A stretch of DNA of 9,923 bases, from assembly GCA_937891895.1 (NCBI GenBank), contig CALATN010000065.1, positions 1-9,923 on the forward strand, given 5' to 3'. The position numbers and the translations under genes are program-made. Position 1 is the first letter of the stretch, and every line of letters starts with the position of its first letter. The stretch is from an uncultured Clostridia bacterium (lineage in GTDB: Bacteria; Bacillota; Clostridia; Oscillospirales; Ruminococcaceae). The notes beneath the pieces were generated by a model. The model saw nothing but the letters and a program-made list of their open reading frames with translations, made no database searches and was not told the origin of the DNA. Shown piece by piece: positions 1-5,583 of this stretch.

Positions 1-608
1 TGCCTTCTGCTGTAGGTTACCAGCCTACACTTGCTACTGAAATGGGTGCTCTGCAGGAGCGTATCACTTCCACAAACAAGGGTTCTATTACATCGGTTCA
101 GGCTGTTTACGTTCCTGCCGATGACCTTACTGACCCTGCTCCTGCTACAACATTCGCACACCTCGACGCTACAACAGTACTTTCCAGAAGCATTGCTTCC
201 CTCGGTATCTACCCTGCTGTTGACCCACTTGATTCCACATCAAGAATTCTCGCTCCCGACATCGTTGGCAACGAGCACTACGAGGTTGCGCGTTCTGTAC
301 AGAACATTCTCCAGAGATATAAGGAACTCCAGGATATCATTGCTATTATGGGTATGGACGAGCTTTCCGACGAAGATAAGCTGACTGTATCAAGAGCAAG
401 AAAGATCCAGAGATTCCTTTCTCAGCCTTTCAGCGTTGCTGAACAGTTCACAGGTATGGAAGGCAAGTACGTTCCTCTCAAGGAAACAATCCGTGGCTTC
501 AAGGAAATCATCGAGGGTGTTCACGACGATATCCCTGAGTCAGCATTCCTCTTTGCGGGAACAATCGACGACGTTATCGAAAAGGCTAAGAACGCCGAGA
601 ATGCGTAA
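1..608 (+). CDS. atpD: F1Fo ATP synthase subunit beta, 3' part (5' end outside window)
   Basis: This is the C-terminal 201 codons of the catalytic beta subunit of the F-type ATP synthase, which carries the nucleotide-binding sites of the membrane-peripheral F1 head. The open frame is already running at position 3 and ends with TAA at 606-608. Diagnostic stretches are VGYQPTLATEMGALQERI at the start, then VQAVYVPADDLTDPAPATTF and the LDATTVLSR segment. The helical DELSEED motif, which contacts the rotor subunit gamma, appears as DELSDED near 358-378, a conservative Glu-to-Asp change. The Walker A motif and the first half of the protein lie upstream of the window. atpC follows after 17 nt, as is usual at the end of an atp operon. 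Identification is essentially certain. Confidence 0.98.
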   Translation, partial: PSAVGYQPTLATEMGALQERITSTNKGSITSVQAVYVPADDLTDPAPATTFAHLDATTVLSRSIASLGIYPAVDPLDSTSRILAPDIVGNEHYEVARSVQNILQRYKELQDIIAIMGMDELSDEDKLTVSRARKIQRFLSQPFSVAEQFTGMEGKYVPLKETIRGFKEIIEGVHDDIPESAFLFAGTIDDVIEKAKNAENA

Positions 609-625
609 GAAAAGGAGGCTGCACC

Positions 626-1033
626 ATGGCTTCGTTTTCACTTAAAGTAACAACTCCCGAAAAGATTTTCTTTGACGGGGAAACTTCGCAGATTATCGTC
701 CGCACAACTGAGGGCGACATCGGTATTCTTGCTAACCACACAAGTCTTGTAGCTGATCTGCCGTCGGGTCCGCTGAAAATCCGTCAGGAGGACGGCAGCT
801 GGAAGGTTGCCGCTGTTTCCACAGGTCTGCTCAAGGTAGGCGGGAACAAGGTTGCTATCCTTGCAAACGCTGTTGAGTGGGCTGACGAGATTGACCTTGA
901 ATGGGCAAAACGTTCCGAGGAGGACGCAAGACAGCGTCTTACCCAGAAGGCGAGCCAGCACGAGCTTGACCTTGCAGAGCTGAAATTGCAGCGTGCGCTG
1001 AACAGAATAAGTGTTGGTTCGAAGAAATTCTAA
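626..1033 (+). CDS. atpC: F1Fo ATP synthase subunit epsilon
   Basis: This encodes the epsilon subunit (135 aa), part of the central stalk of F1 and a regulator of ATP hydrolysis. The N-terminal beta-sandwich (about residues 1-85) shows the family pattern: FSLKVTTPEKIFFDGE, then TTEGDIGILANHTSLVADL, then a later VAILANAVEWADEIDLE. The C-terminal part (about 88-135) is the expected charged two-helix arm with an Ala/Arg/Leu-rich pattern. Length is typical for the family. A strong AAAGGAGG site lies 6-8 nt before the ATG. It is the last gene of the atp operon; a terminator hairpin begins 35 nt after its stop codon. Confidence 0.97.
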   Translation: MASFSLKVTTPEKIFFDGETSQIIVRTTEGDIGILANHTSLVADLPSGPLKIRQEDGSWKVAAVSTGLLKVGGNKVAILANAVEWADEIDLEWAKRSEEDARQRLTQKASQHELDLAELKLQRALNRISVGSKKF

Positions 1034-1060
1034 AAAATTTCGGGAAATTTGAAAAAAGAC

Positions 1061-1090
1061 TTGACAAGAGCCTTTGCAATGAGGTATAAT
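1061..1090 (+). promoter_or_regulatory. Sigma-A promoter for the rpmG-secE-nusG-rplK-rplA operon
   Basis: A perfect -35 box TTGACA (1061-1066) and a perfect -10 box TATAAT (1085-1090) are separated by 18 nt. The expected start site is near 1096-1098, giving a leader of about 160 nt before rpmG. A transcript starting there would carry at its very 5' end the short hairpin CCTCT-TGC-AGAGG (1098-1110) followed by the U tract at 1115-1121. Confidence 0.85.
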
Positions 1091-1121
1091 TAGATTACCT
1101 CTTGCAGAGGCTTATTTTTTT
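1069..1121 (+). terminator. Intrinsic terminator of the atp operon, overlapping the next promoter
   Basis: The arms 1069-1086 and 1096-1112 pair over about 17 bp, with one bulged T at 1080 and one G-U wobble; the loop is 9 nt. Seven T residues follow at 1115-1121. This is a classical rho-independent terminator for transcripts leaving atpC. The -10 box of the rpmG promoter sits at the tip of the same hairpin. Confidence 0.8.
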
Positions 1122-1259
1122 GTGCCCATTTTTAAGAGGCACGGTTAAATTGAAGTCTCTCGACAAGGTTCATGCGAGTCAGCTTGGGCCGTGCCACAGA
1201 GGGAGGCACAGGGGAAATACGTCCCCTGCGAAATCGAAACGCTAATAGGAGGTGCCGAT
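1096..1259 (+). promoter_or_regulatory. Structured 5' leader of rpmG with alternative pairings
   Basis: Four mutually complementary segments are visible: GGCAC at 1138-1142 (within GGCACGG, 1138-1144), GTGCC at 1191-1195 (within CCGTGCC, 1189-1195), GGCAC at 1205-1209, and GTGCC at 1252-1256 overlapping the Shine-Dalgarno AGGAGG (1247-1252). Segments 1 and 2 make a perfect 7-bp closing stem around an inner CTCG/CGAG stem (1159-1162 with 1175-1178). A separate hairpin CAGGGG/CCCCTG spans 1209-1228. The arrangement resembles a ribosomal-protein leader or attenuator, but I do not recognise a named family. Confidence 0.5.
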
Positions 1260-1409
1260 ATGAGAGTAAAGGTAACAATGGCTTGTACAGAGTGCAAACA
1301 GCGCAATTACAACACCAAGAAGAACAAGAAGAACGACCCGGACAGACTTGAAATGAACAAGTACTGTAAGTTCTGCAAGAAGCATACTCTTCACAAGGAA
1401 ACTAAGTAA
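1260..1409 (+). CDS. rpmG: 50S ribosomal protein L33 (bL33), zinc-binding type
   Basis: This is a 49-aa protein of the large ribosomal subunit. It starts MRVKVTMACTECK and has two Cys pairs, C9xxC12 and C36xxC39, forming the zinc site of the C+ type of L33. The start at 1260 is chosen because AGGAGG lies at 1247-1252 and because the family begins at this point; an upstream in-frame ATG at 1191 would add about 23 residues not found in L33. Clostridia commonly place rpmG first in the secE-nusG operon, as here. secE follows after 16 nt. Confidence 0.96.
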   Translation: MRVKVTMACTECKQRNYNTKKNKKNDPDRLEMNKYCKFCKKHTLHKETK

Positions 1410-1425
1410 GTGAGGTGTGAAAGAC

Positions 1426-1713
1426 GTGGCTGATGCAAAGAAAAACTCCAAGAAGTCTATCGTTGCTCAGGCTGAGGCTAAGGCAAACAAGATGGCAAAT
1501 GATCGTGAAAAGGCTAAAAAATCCGGAAAGAAAACAGGTCTTGCCAAGTACTTCAAGGATCTTAGAAGTGAAATCAAGAAAGTCACATGGCCTTCATGGA
1601 AGAAGGTTCGTAACAATACATTTGTCGTACTTGTTGGTATGTGCGCAAGTGCAATTGTTATATTCGGAATCGACAGTGCCCTCGCAGCTCTTATGAAGCT
1701 GATGGTTGGCTGA
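1426..1713 (+). CDS. secE: Preprotein translocase subunit SecE
   Basis: SecE is the small essential membrane subunit that clamps SecY in the Sec protein-export channel. The 95-aa product has a Lys/Ala-rich N-terminal region (about residues 1-40), then the conserved amphipathic stretch YFKDLRSEIKKVTWPSW, and one membrane segment (about 65-92). I place the start at GTG 1426 (MADAKKNSKK) because GAGGTG at 1412-1417 lies 8 nt upstream. The alternative GTG at 1417 overlaps that site and adds only three residues. The gene sits between rpmG and nusG in the usual Gram-positive order. Confidence 0.95.
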   Translation: MADAKKNSKKSIVAQAEAKANKMANDREKAKKSGKKTGLAKYFKDLRSEIKKVTWPSWKKVRNNTFVVLVGMCASAIVIFGIDSALAALMKLMVG

Positions 1714-1780
1714 GGCGGTCTGAACTGATAACAAGGAAAGAAGTTCCGCATTTCTTGCGGGGAAAGGAATGGTCATAATT

Positions 1781-2323
1781 ATGTCAGAATCGGCAAAATG
1801 GTATGTCATTCACACTTATTCCGGTTATGAGAATAAGGTTGCACAGACAATTATGAAGGTTGTCGAGAACCGTAAGCTTCACGACCTTATCCACGAGGTT
1901 CAGGTTCCGACCGAAATGGTTATGGAAATGAACGACAAGAATAAGATGCGTGAGGTAGAAAGAAAAGTTTTCCCAGGCTATGTACTGGTGAAAATGATTC
2001 TTACCGACGATTCCTGGTATGTAGTAAGAAATACCAGAGGCTGTACAGGATTTGTTGGTCCCGGATCAAAGCCTGTTCCGCTTACTGAAAAGGAAGCAAT
2101 TGCTCTTGGCATCAATGCCAGTGAGAAGGCTGTTTCCGTTGAAATCAAATTCAAGGCGGGCGACAAGGTCAAGATTACAGCAGGTCCTATGGAGGGCATG
2201 GTCGGCGAAGTCGAAAGTGTTGATACAGAGGCTATGACAGCTGATGTAAAGGTATCAATGTTCGGCAGAGATACAACAGCAACATTGGATATTACAATGC
2301 TTGCAGTTTCAGATGAATACTAA
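1781..2323 (+). CDS. nusG: Transcription termination/antitermination factor NusG
   Basis: NusG binds RNA polymerase and modulates pausing, Rho-dependent termination and coupling to the ribosome. The product (180 aa from the preferred start) has an N-terminal NGN domain (about residues 5-115) with WYVIHTYSGYE and FPGYVLVKM, and a C-terminal KOW domain (about 125-180) with FKAGDKVKITAGPMEGMVGE. I prefer ATG 1781, which gives the usual MSESAKWYV N-terminus. ATG 1769 is in frame but directly abuts the AAAGGA site at 1763-1768. Spacing to 1781 is 12 nt, slightly long. A small hairpin CCGCA/TGCGG (1746-1760) precedes the site. Confidence 0.96.
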   Translation: MSESAKWYVIHTYSGYENKVAQTIMKVVENRKLHDLIHEVQVPTEMVMEMNDKNKMREVERKVFPGYVLVKMILTDDSWYVVRNTRGCTGFVGPGSKPVPLTEKEAIALGINASEKAVSVEIKFKAGDKVKITAGPMEGMVGEVESVDTEAMTADVKVSMFGRDTTATLDITMLAVSDEY

Positions 2324-2363
2324 TTAAAAATAAAAGTTACGAAAAATTCGGAGGTGCATTAGC

Positions 2364-2789
2364 ATGGCACAGAAAGTAGTTGGCTTAATCAAGCTTCAGA
2401 TTGCAGCAGGTAAGGCTACTCCTGCTCCACCGGTTGGTCCTGCTCTTGGTCAGCACGGTGTAAATATCATGGCTTTTACAAAGGAATTCAATGAAAGAAC
2501 AAAGAACGATATCGGTCTTATTATCCCTGTAGTAATCACAGTTTACGCAGACCGTTCTTTCTCCTTCATCACAAAGACTCCACCGGCAGCAGTTCTTATC
2601 AAGAAGGCTATCGGTCTTGAGAGCGGTTCCGGTGTTCCTAACAAGACAAAGGTTGGTAAGATTACTAAGGAACAGATTAAGAAGATTGCTGAAACAAAGA
2701 TGCCTGACCTGAACGCAGCAAACGTTGAATCTGCTATGAGCATGATCGCTGGTACTTGCCGTTCTATGGGCGTTGAAGTTGTTGACTAA
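2364..2789 (+). CDS. rplK: 50S ribosomal protein L11 (uL11)
   Basis: This 141-aa protein of the GTPase-associated centre of the large subunit has the family signature PPVGPALGQHGVNIMAF in the N-terminal domain (about residues 22-38). The rRNA-binding C-terminal domain includes VGKITKEQIKKIAETKMPDLN and an ending of the AGTCRSMGVEV type. GGAGG at about 2351-2355 precedes the ATG. The spacer from nusG is 40 nt with no structure I could identify, so it is probably co-transcribed with nusG. Confidence 0.97.
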   Translation: MAQKVVGLIKLQIAAGKATPAPPVGPALGQHGVNIMAFTKEFNERTKNDIGLIIPVVITVYADRSFSFITKTPPAAVLIKKAIGLESGSGVPNKTKVGKITKEQIKKIAETKMPDLNAANVESAMSMIAGTCRSMGVEVVD

Positions 2790-2927
2790 TTAACACTGTT
2801 GCGGCGGACATTTTGTCTCCGTTGTACCGAACGTGATTATGTTGTTCGGTATTGCCCTATGGTGGGAGGAACTATCCGCTAAAATCCCGATATGGGAATG
2901 TTACCACTTAAGGAGGAAAATAAGAAA
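2790..2927 (+). promoter_or_regulatory. Structured rplK-rplA spacer, candidate L1 autoregulatory leader
   Basis: The 138-nt spacer is too long and structured to be a simple intergenic gap. A hairpin with arms CGGA..CA / TG..TCCG lies at 2805-2821. A perfect 8-bp stem TACCGAAC/GTTCGGTA (2825-2832 with 2844-2851) encloses an 11-nt loop. Next comes GGTGGGAGG (2861-2869), with GTGG (2862-2865) able to pair with CCAC (2904-2907) just before AGGAGG (2911-2916). A small hairpin TCCC/GGGA (2885-2897) lies between. GTGG-GA-GG...CC...CCAC resembles the L1-binding mRNA mimic of its 23S rRNA site; that is inference. No T tract follows any stem, so I do not call a terminator. Confidence 0.55.
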
Positions 2928-3623
2928 ATGAAACACGGTAAGAAATATAACGAAAGCGCTAAAGCTATCGATAAAACAAAGCTTTATGAAACAGAAGAAG
3001 CTCTTGCACTCGCTTGTCAGAATGCAAAGGCTAAGTTCGATGAGACCATCGAAGTTCACGTTCGTCTCGGTGTTGACTCCCGTCACGCTGACCAGCAGGT
3101 TCGTGGTGCAGTAGTTCTCCCTAACGGTACAGGTAAGAACGTTAAGGTTCTCGTATTCTGTAAGGAAGATAAGGAAGAAGCTGCAAAGGCTGCAGGTGCA
3201 GATTACGTTGGCGGCGCTGATCTCGTTGATAAGATCGTTAAGGAAAACTGGCTCGATTTCGACGTTTGCGTAGCTTCCCCTGATATGATGGGTGTAGTTG
3301 GTAAGGCTGCAAGAGTTCTCGGTCCTCGTGGACTTATGCCTAACCCTAAGGCTGGCACAGTTTCCCCTGACGTTGCTAAGGCTGTAACAGAAGCTAAGGC
3401 TGGTAAGATCGAATACCGTCTCGATAAGACAAACATCATTCACTGTCCTATCGGTAAGGCTTCCTTCGGTCAGGAAAAGCTTTCCGAAAACCTTAACACA
3501 CTTCTCGAAGCTATCGTTAAGGCTAAGCCAGCAGCTGCTAAGGGTACTTACATCAAGTCCTGCGTAGTAGCTTCCACAATGGGCGTTGGTATCCCTGTTT
3601 CCACAACAAAGTACGGCGTTTAA
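2928..3623 (+). CDS. rplA: 50S ribosomal protein L1 (uL1)
   Basis: This 231-aa protein of the L1 stalk helps release deacylated tRNA and, in characterised bacteria, represses its own operon by binding its mRNA. The start MKHGKKYNESAKAIDK at 2928 matches the family and has AGGAGG 11 nt upstream; an in-frame ATG at 2892 lies inside the structured leader and is rejected. Signature residues GPRGLMPNPKAGTV are present at about 142-155, with SFGQEKLSENL and an ending of the STMGVGIPV type. Codon choice is strongly biased, as expected for a highly expressed gene. A terminator follows after 18 nt instead of rplJ. Confidence 0.97.
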   Translation: MKHGKKYNESAKAIDKTKLYETEEALALACQNAKAKFDETIEVHVRLGVDSRHADQQVRGAVVLPNGTGKNVKVLVFCKEDKEEAAKAAGADYVGGADLVDKIVKENWLDFDVCVASPDMMGVVGKAARVLGPRGLMPNPKAGTVSPDVAKAVTEAKAGKIEYRLDKTNIIHCPIGKASFGQEKLSENLNTLLEAIVKAKPAAAKGTYIKSCVVASTMGVGIPVSTTKYGV

Positions 3624-3641
3624 TTGTAATTGACAAATTTC

Positions 3642-3672
3642 GGAGTCCAAGGGTTTCTTTGGACTCCTTTTT
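3642..3672 (+). terminator. Intrinsic terminator after rplA
   Basis: A perfect 9-bp stem GGAGTCCAA/TTGGACTCC (3642-3650 with 3659-3667) with an 8-nt loop is followed by five T residues (3668-3672). It closes the rpmG-to-rplA transcription unit. The next gene starts only 20 nt later, so it may depend on read-through or on a promoter I could not see. Confidence 0.85.
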
Positions 3673-3692
3673 GTATATGAAAGGAAATTGTT

Positions 3693-4604
3693 ATGAAGAA
3701 CAAATCCGAGCGTAAAACTGACAAGCATACAGCTAAGGAAACGGTTTTTACGGTTGAACAGCCTAATGAATTGCTGAAATTCCTGTACGAAATGCAGCCT
3801 AATCGTCCTAAGGGCAAGGTCAAATCCGAGCTTGAACATAAGCTTGTTTCCGTTGACGGAAAGATTGTTACAAAGTTCAACTATGCACTGAAAGCAGGTC
3901 AGCAGGTTGCAATCGGTACTTACGTGCCGAAGTTTGAAAAGATAAGCATACCTAATCTCGATATTATTTTTGAGGACGACGAGCTGTTGGTTATCAACAA
4001 GCCTGCGGGAATGCTAGCTATTGCTACAGAAACCGAAAAGACAATGACAGCATACCATCTCGCTATGGAGTACGTCCGTGCAAAGAATTCCCACGGCAGA
4101 ATTTTTATTGTGCACCGTCTTGACAGAGAAACTTCGGGCGTGTTGATTTTTGCCAAGAATGAGGAAATCAAGCACGCTTTGCAGGACAACTGGGACAGCG
4201 TTGCAAAGTTCCGTGGTTATGTTGCCGTTGTTGAGGGTTGTCCCGAGCCAATGGAGGGACGTATCGAGAATAAGCTCCGTGAAACCGAAAGTCACCTGGT
4301 TTACACCGCAAAAATGGGTGACGGAAAGCTTGCTATCACCAATTACAAGGTGCGCAAAAGGGGAGAGAATTACTCCCTCGTTGACGTGGATATCGAAACG
4401 GGACGAAAGAATCAGATTCGTGTCCATATGAGCGATATGGGCTGCCCCATTGCGGGGGATAAGAAATACGGCTCTGCAACAAATCCCGTGCACAGACTTT
4501 GTCTCCACGCAAACAAGCTTGTTATTGTTCACCCTTACACTGAGGAAGAAATGATTTTCAGCACGCCCGTGCCGAAAAAGATGATGCAGGCGGTTAATAA
4601 ATAG
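3693..4604 (+). CDS. RluA-family RNA pseudouridine synthase
   Basis: This enzyme would isomerise uridine to pseudouridine in rRNA or tRNA. The 303-aa product has an S4-like RNA-binding region at about residues 18-70, ending LVSVDGKIVTKFNYALKAG. The catalytic domain begins with IIFEDDELLVINKPAGMLA. The family motif HRLDRETSG lies at 141-149, with the catalytic aspartate at 144. A second family motif appears as ETGRKNQIRVHM, where many relatives have a His in place of Asn. AAAGGA (3680-3685) is 7 nt before the ATG. Which position it modifies (RluC-, RluD- or other type) cannot be told from sequence alone, so no symbol is given. Confidence 0.92.
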   Translation: MKNKSERKTDKHTAKETVFTVEQPNELLKFLYEMQPNRPKGKVKSELEHKLVSVDGKIVTKFNYALKAGQQVAIGTYVPKFEKISIPNLDIIFEDDELLVINKPAGMLAIATETEKTMTAYHLAMEYVRAKNSHGRIFIVHRLDRETSGVLIFAKNEEIKHALQDNWDSVAKFRGYVAVVEGCPEPMEGRIENKLRETESHLVYTAKMGDGKLAITNYKVRKRGENYSLVDVDIETGRKNQIRVHMSDMGCPIAGDKKYGSATNPVHRLCLHANKLVIVHPYTEEEMIFSTPVPKKMMQAVNK

Positions 4605-4635
4605 AGTGGAGTTTGGAGTGTGAAGAGTGGAGTTT
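4603..4635 (+). repeat. Short direct repeat after the pseudouridine synthase gene
   Basis: The 12-mer AGAGTGGAGTTT occurs at 4603-4614 and again at 4624-4635, a 21-nt period, with a partial GGAGTG copy between. It begins inside the stop codon of the preceding gene. It looks like simple G/A/T-rich repeat drift; no function is evident. Confidence 0.6.
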
Positions 4636-4664
4636 TATAAGTCCACCATAAAAACAGTACAAAT

Positions 4665-4693
4665 AAAGGGTATCGATTTTTCGATACCCTTTT
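4665..4693. terminator. Bidirectional intrinsic terminator between convergent genes
   Basis: A perfect 12-bp inverted repeat (4665-4676 with 4681-4692; core GGGTATCGA/TCGATACCC) has a 4-nt loop. The plus strand ends in TTTT (4690-4693) and the minus strand reads TTT ATTT beyond the stem. It can stop the plus-strand pseudouridine synthase transcript and the minus-strand gene that ends at 4699. Confidence 0.85.
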
Positions 4694-4698
4694 GCTGT

Positions 4699-5520
4699 TT
4701 ATACCTTATTTTCAATCTTGTTTTTAACAGGAGTAAGCATAGCCTCTGCTGCGCTGTCACTGGCGGTGATATACGCCTTGAACTTTGCACGTCGCACCTT
4801 TTTCGCTTCGGGAGTATTTTCCGCTTCGTATTCGGTAATTTCACCGTCGGGAAGCGCAACCTGTTCTTCCTCAGAAATCTCCGTATCCTCGGCAACAATT
4901 TCCTCAGTAACAGCTTCTTCGTCAGCAAGCTTGTTTTCCTCGGCTTCCTGCATATCCTTTTCAGCCTTGAGCTTTTCTTCCTCGGTGGGAAGCTCGCCGT
5001 ATTCCTTTGACTTGATAAACTTCATCGTTTCTTCTTCAACAGCACGCATTTTGTTGTGCTCCGCCATAATAATTCCAAGCTTTTCTCCTTTTGGAATAGC
5101 AGGGTTATTCATCGTGCTTTTTACTGTTGCAAGAGATGCGGAAACCTGCGACATACGCAGTTTCTGAACTTCTTCCTTGGTACGGCAGTTTTTCAGTTTG
5201 TTTTCATAAGCGGCAATCTCATCTTCAAGCGCCTTTGCCTTCTGATAGACAACAGGGTCGTTTTTCTGAAGATACAGCATCTCGCCCTTTGTAAGCCGCT
5301 TGCCCATTGCAAGCTTGTTGTGTATATCCTTGAGGGTAGGGTCATTACTCTTTGCTTCTTCCTTTTCGGCAGCTTCAGCTCTCTGCTTGTCAAGCCATTC
5401 AGTCATAGTTTTCAGACCGTCAGCAGTGTAATCGCCGTTACGTTTCTTGGTCTGCCATTTTTGCTCCATATCAAGATTTTTGATGTAATTATTGATTGAG
5501 CCAACTGATAAAAAATCCAT
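4699..5520 (-). CDS. Hypothetical protein, charged and Glu/Lys-rich, downstream of the ECF sigma/anti-sigma pair
   Basis: I do not recognise a named family. The 273-aa product starts MDFLSVGSINNYIKNLD; ATG 5520 is chosen because GGAGG lies 6 nt upstream. There is no signal peptide or membrane segment. The first half is helical and charged, with LTKGEMLYLQKNDPVVYQKA (about residues 77-96) followed by a likely coiled coil with KTEEEVQK-type spacing (about 99-125). From about residue 180 to 235 it is very acidic (runs of E, D and A), then becomes basic near AKKVRRAKFKAY. It probably acts in the cytoplasm. Position directly behind the anti-sigma gene, with a hairpin covering its ribosome binding site, suggests regulated co-expression, but that is inference. 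Confidence 0.8.
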   Translation of the reverse strand: MDFLSVGSINNYIKNLDMEQKWQTKKRNGDYTADGLKTMTEWLDKQRAEAAEKEEAKSNDPTLKDIHNKLAMGKRLTKGEMLYLQKNDPVVYQKAKALEDEIAAYENKLKNCRTKEEVQKLRMSQVSASLATVKSTMNNPAIPKGEKLGIIMAEHNKMRAVEEETMKFIKSKEYGELPTEEEKLKAEKDMQEAEENKLADEEAVTEEIVAEDTEISEEEQVALPDGEITEYEAENTPEAKKVRRAKFKAYITASDSAAEAMLTPVKNKIENKV

Positions 5521-5573
5521 AACACCCCTCCGTTCGTACATATTCTGTAATATATATCGGACGGAAGGGTGTT
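5521..5573 (-). promoter_or_regulatory. Long hairpin between anti-sigma gene and hypothetical gene, hiding the latter's RBS
   Basis: Segments 5521-5536 and 5558-5573 are a near-perfect 16-bp inverted repeat. On the minus-strand RNA 15 of 16 positions can pair (one G-U, one A-C mismatch) around a 21-nt AU-rich loop. The downstream arm contains GGAGGGGTGTT, the Shine-Dalgarno of the next gene, so the folded RNA would block its translation. On the minus strand the ATG and then six T residues (5514-5509) follow the stem, so it could also act as a leaky terminator of the sigma operon. Confidence 0.65.
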
Positions 5574-5583
5574 TTCTTTAGTA

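Noticed and set aside
1138..1198. tRNA gene suggested by a perfect 7-bp acceptor-like stem followed by ACA
   Set aside because: The span between arms is too short for a tRNA, and there is no D-arm, anticodon arm or GTTCNANNC T-loop in the right place. It fits a leader stem better.
2901..3839. 312-codon open frame on the minus strand opposite rplA
   Set aside because: It is antisense to a certain, highly biased ribosomal gene and ends inside the pseudouridine synthase gene. Its product has low-complexity Ser/Leu/Phe composition and no family features, so it is a shadow of codon bias.
4718..5499. Plus-strand Ser/Phe-rich open frames opposite the hypothetical gene
   Set aside because: The minus-strand frame has the good ribosome binding site, coherent protein composition and operon position; the plus frames show the low-complexity pattern of antisense shadows.
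5558..5579. Plus-strand terminator from the 5521-5573 hairpin plus TTTTCTTT
   Set aside because: The pairing and T-rich tail exist, but no plus-strand gene lies upstream after the bidirectional terminator at 4665-4693, so a role on the minus strand is more sensible.
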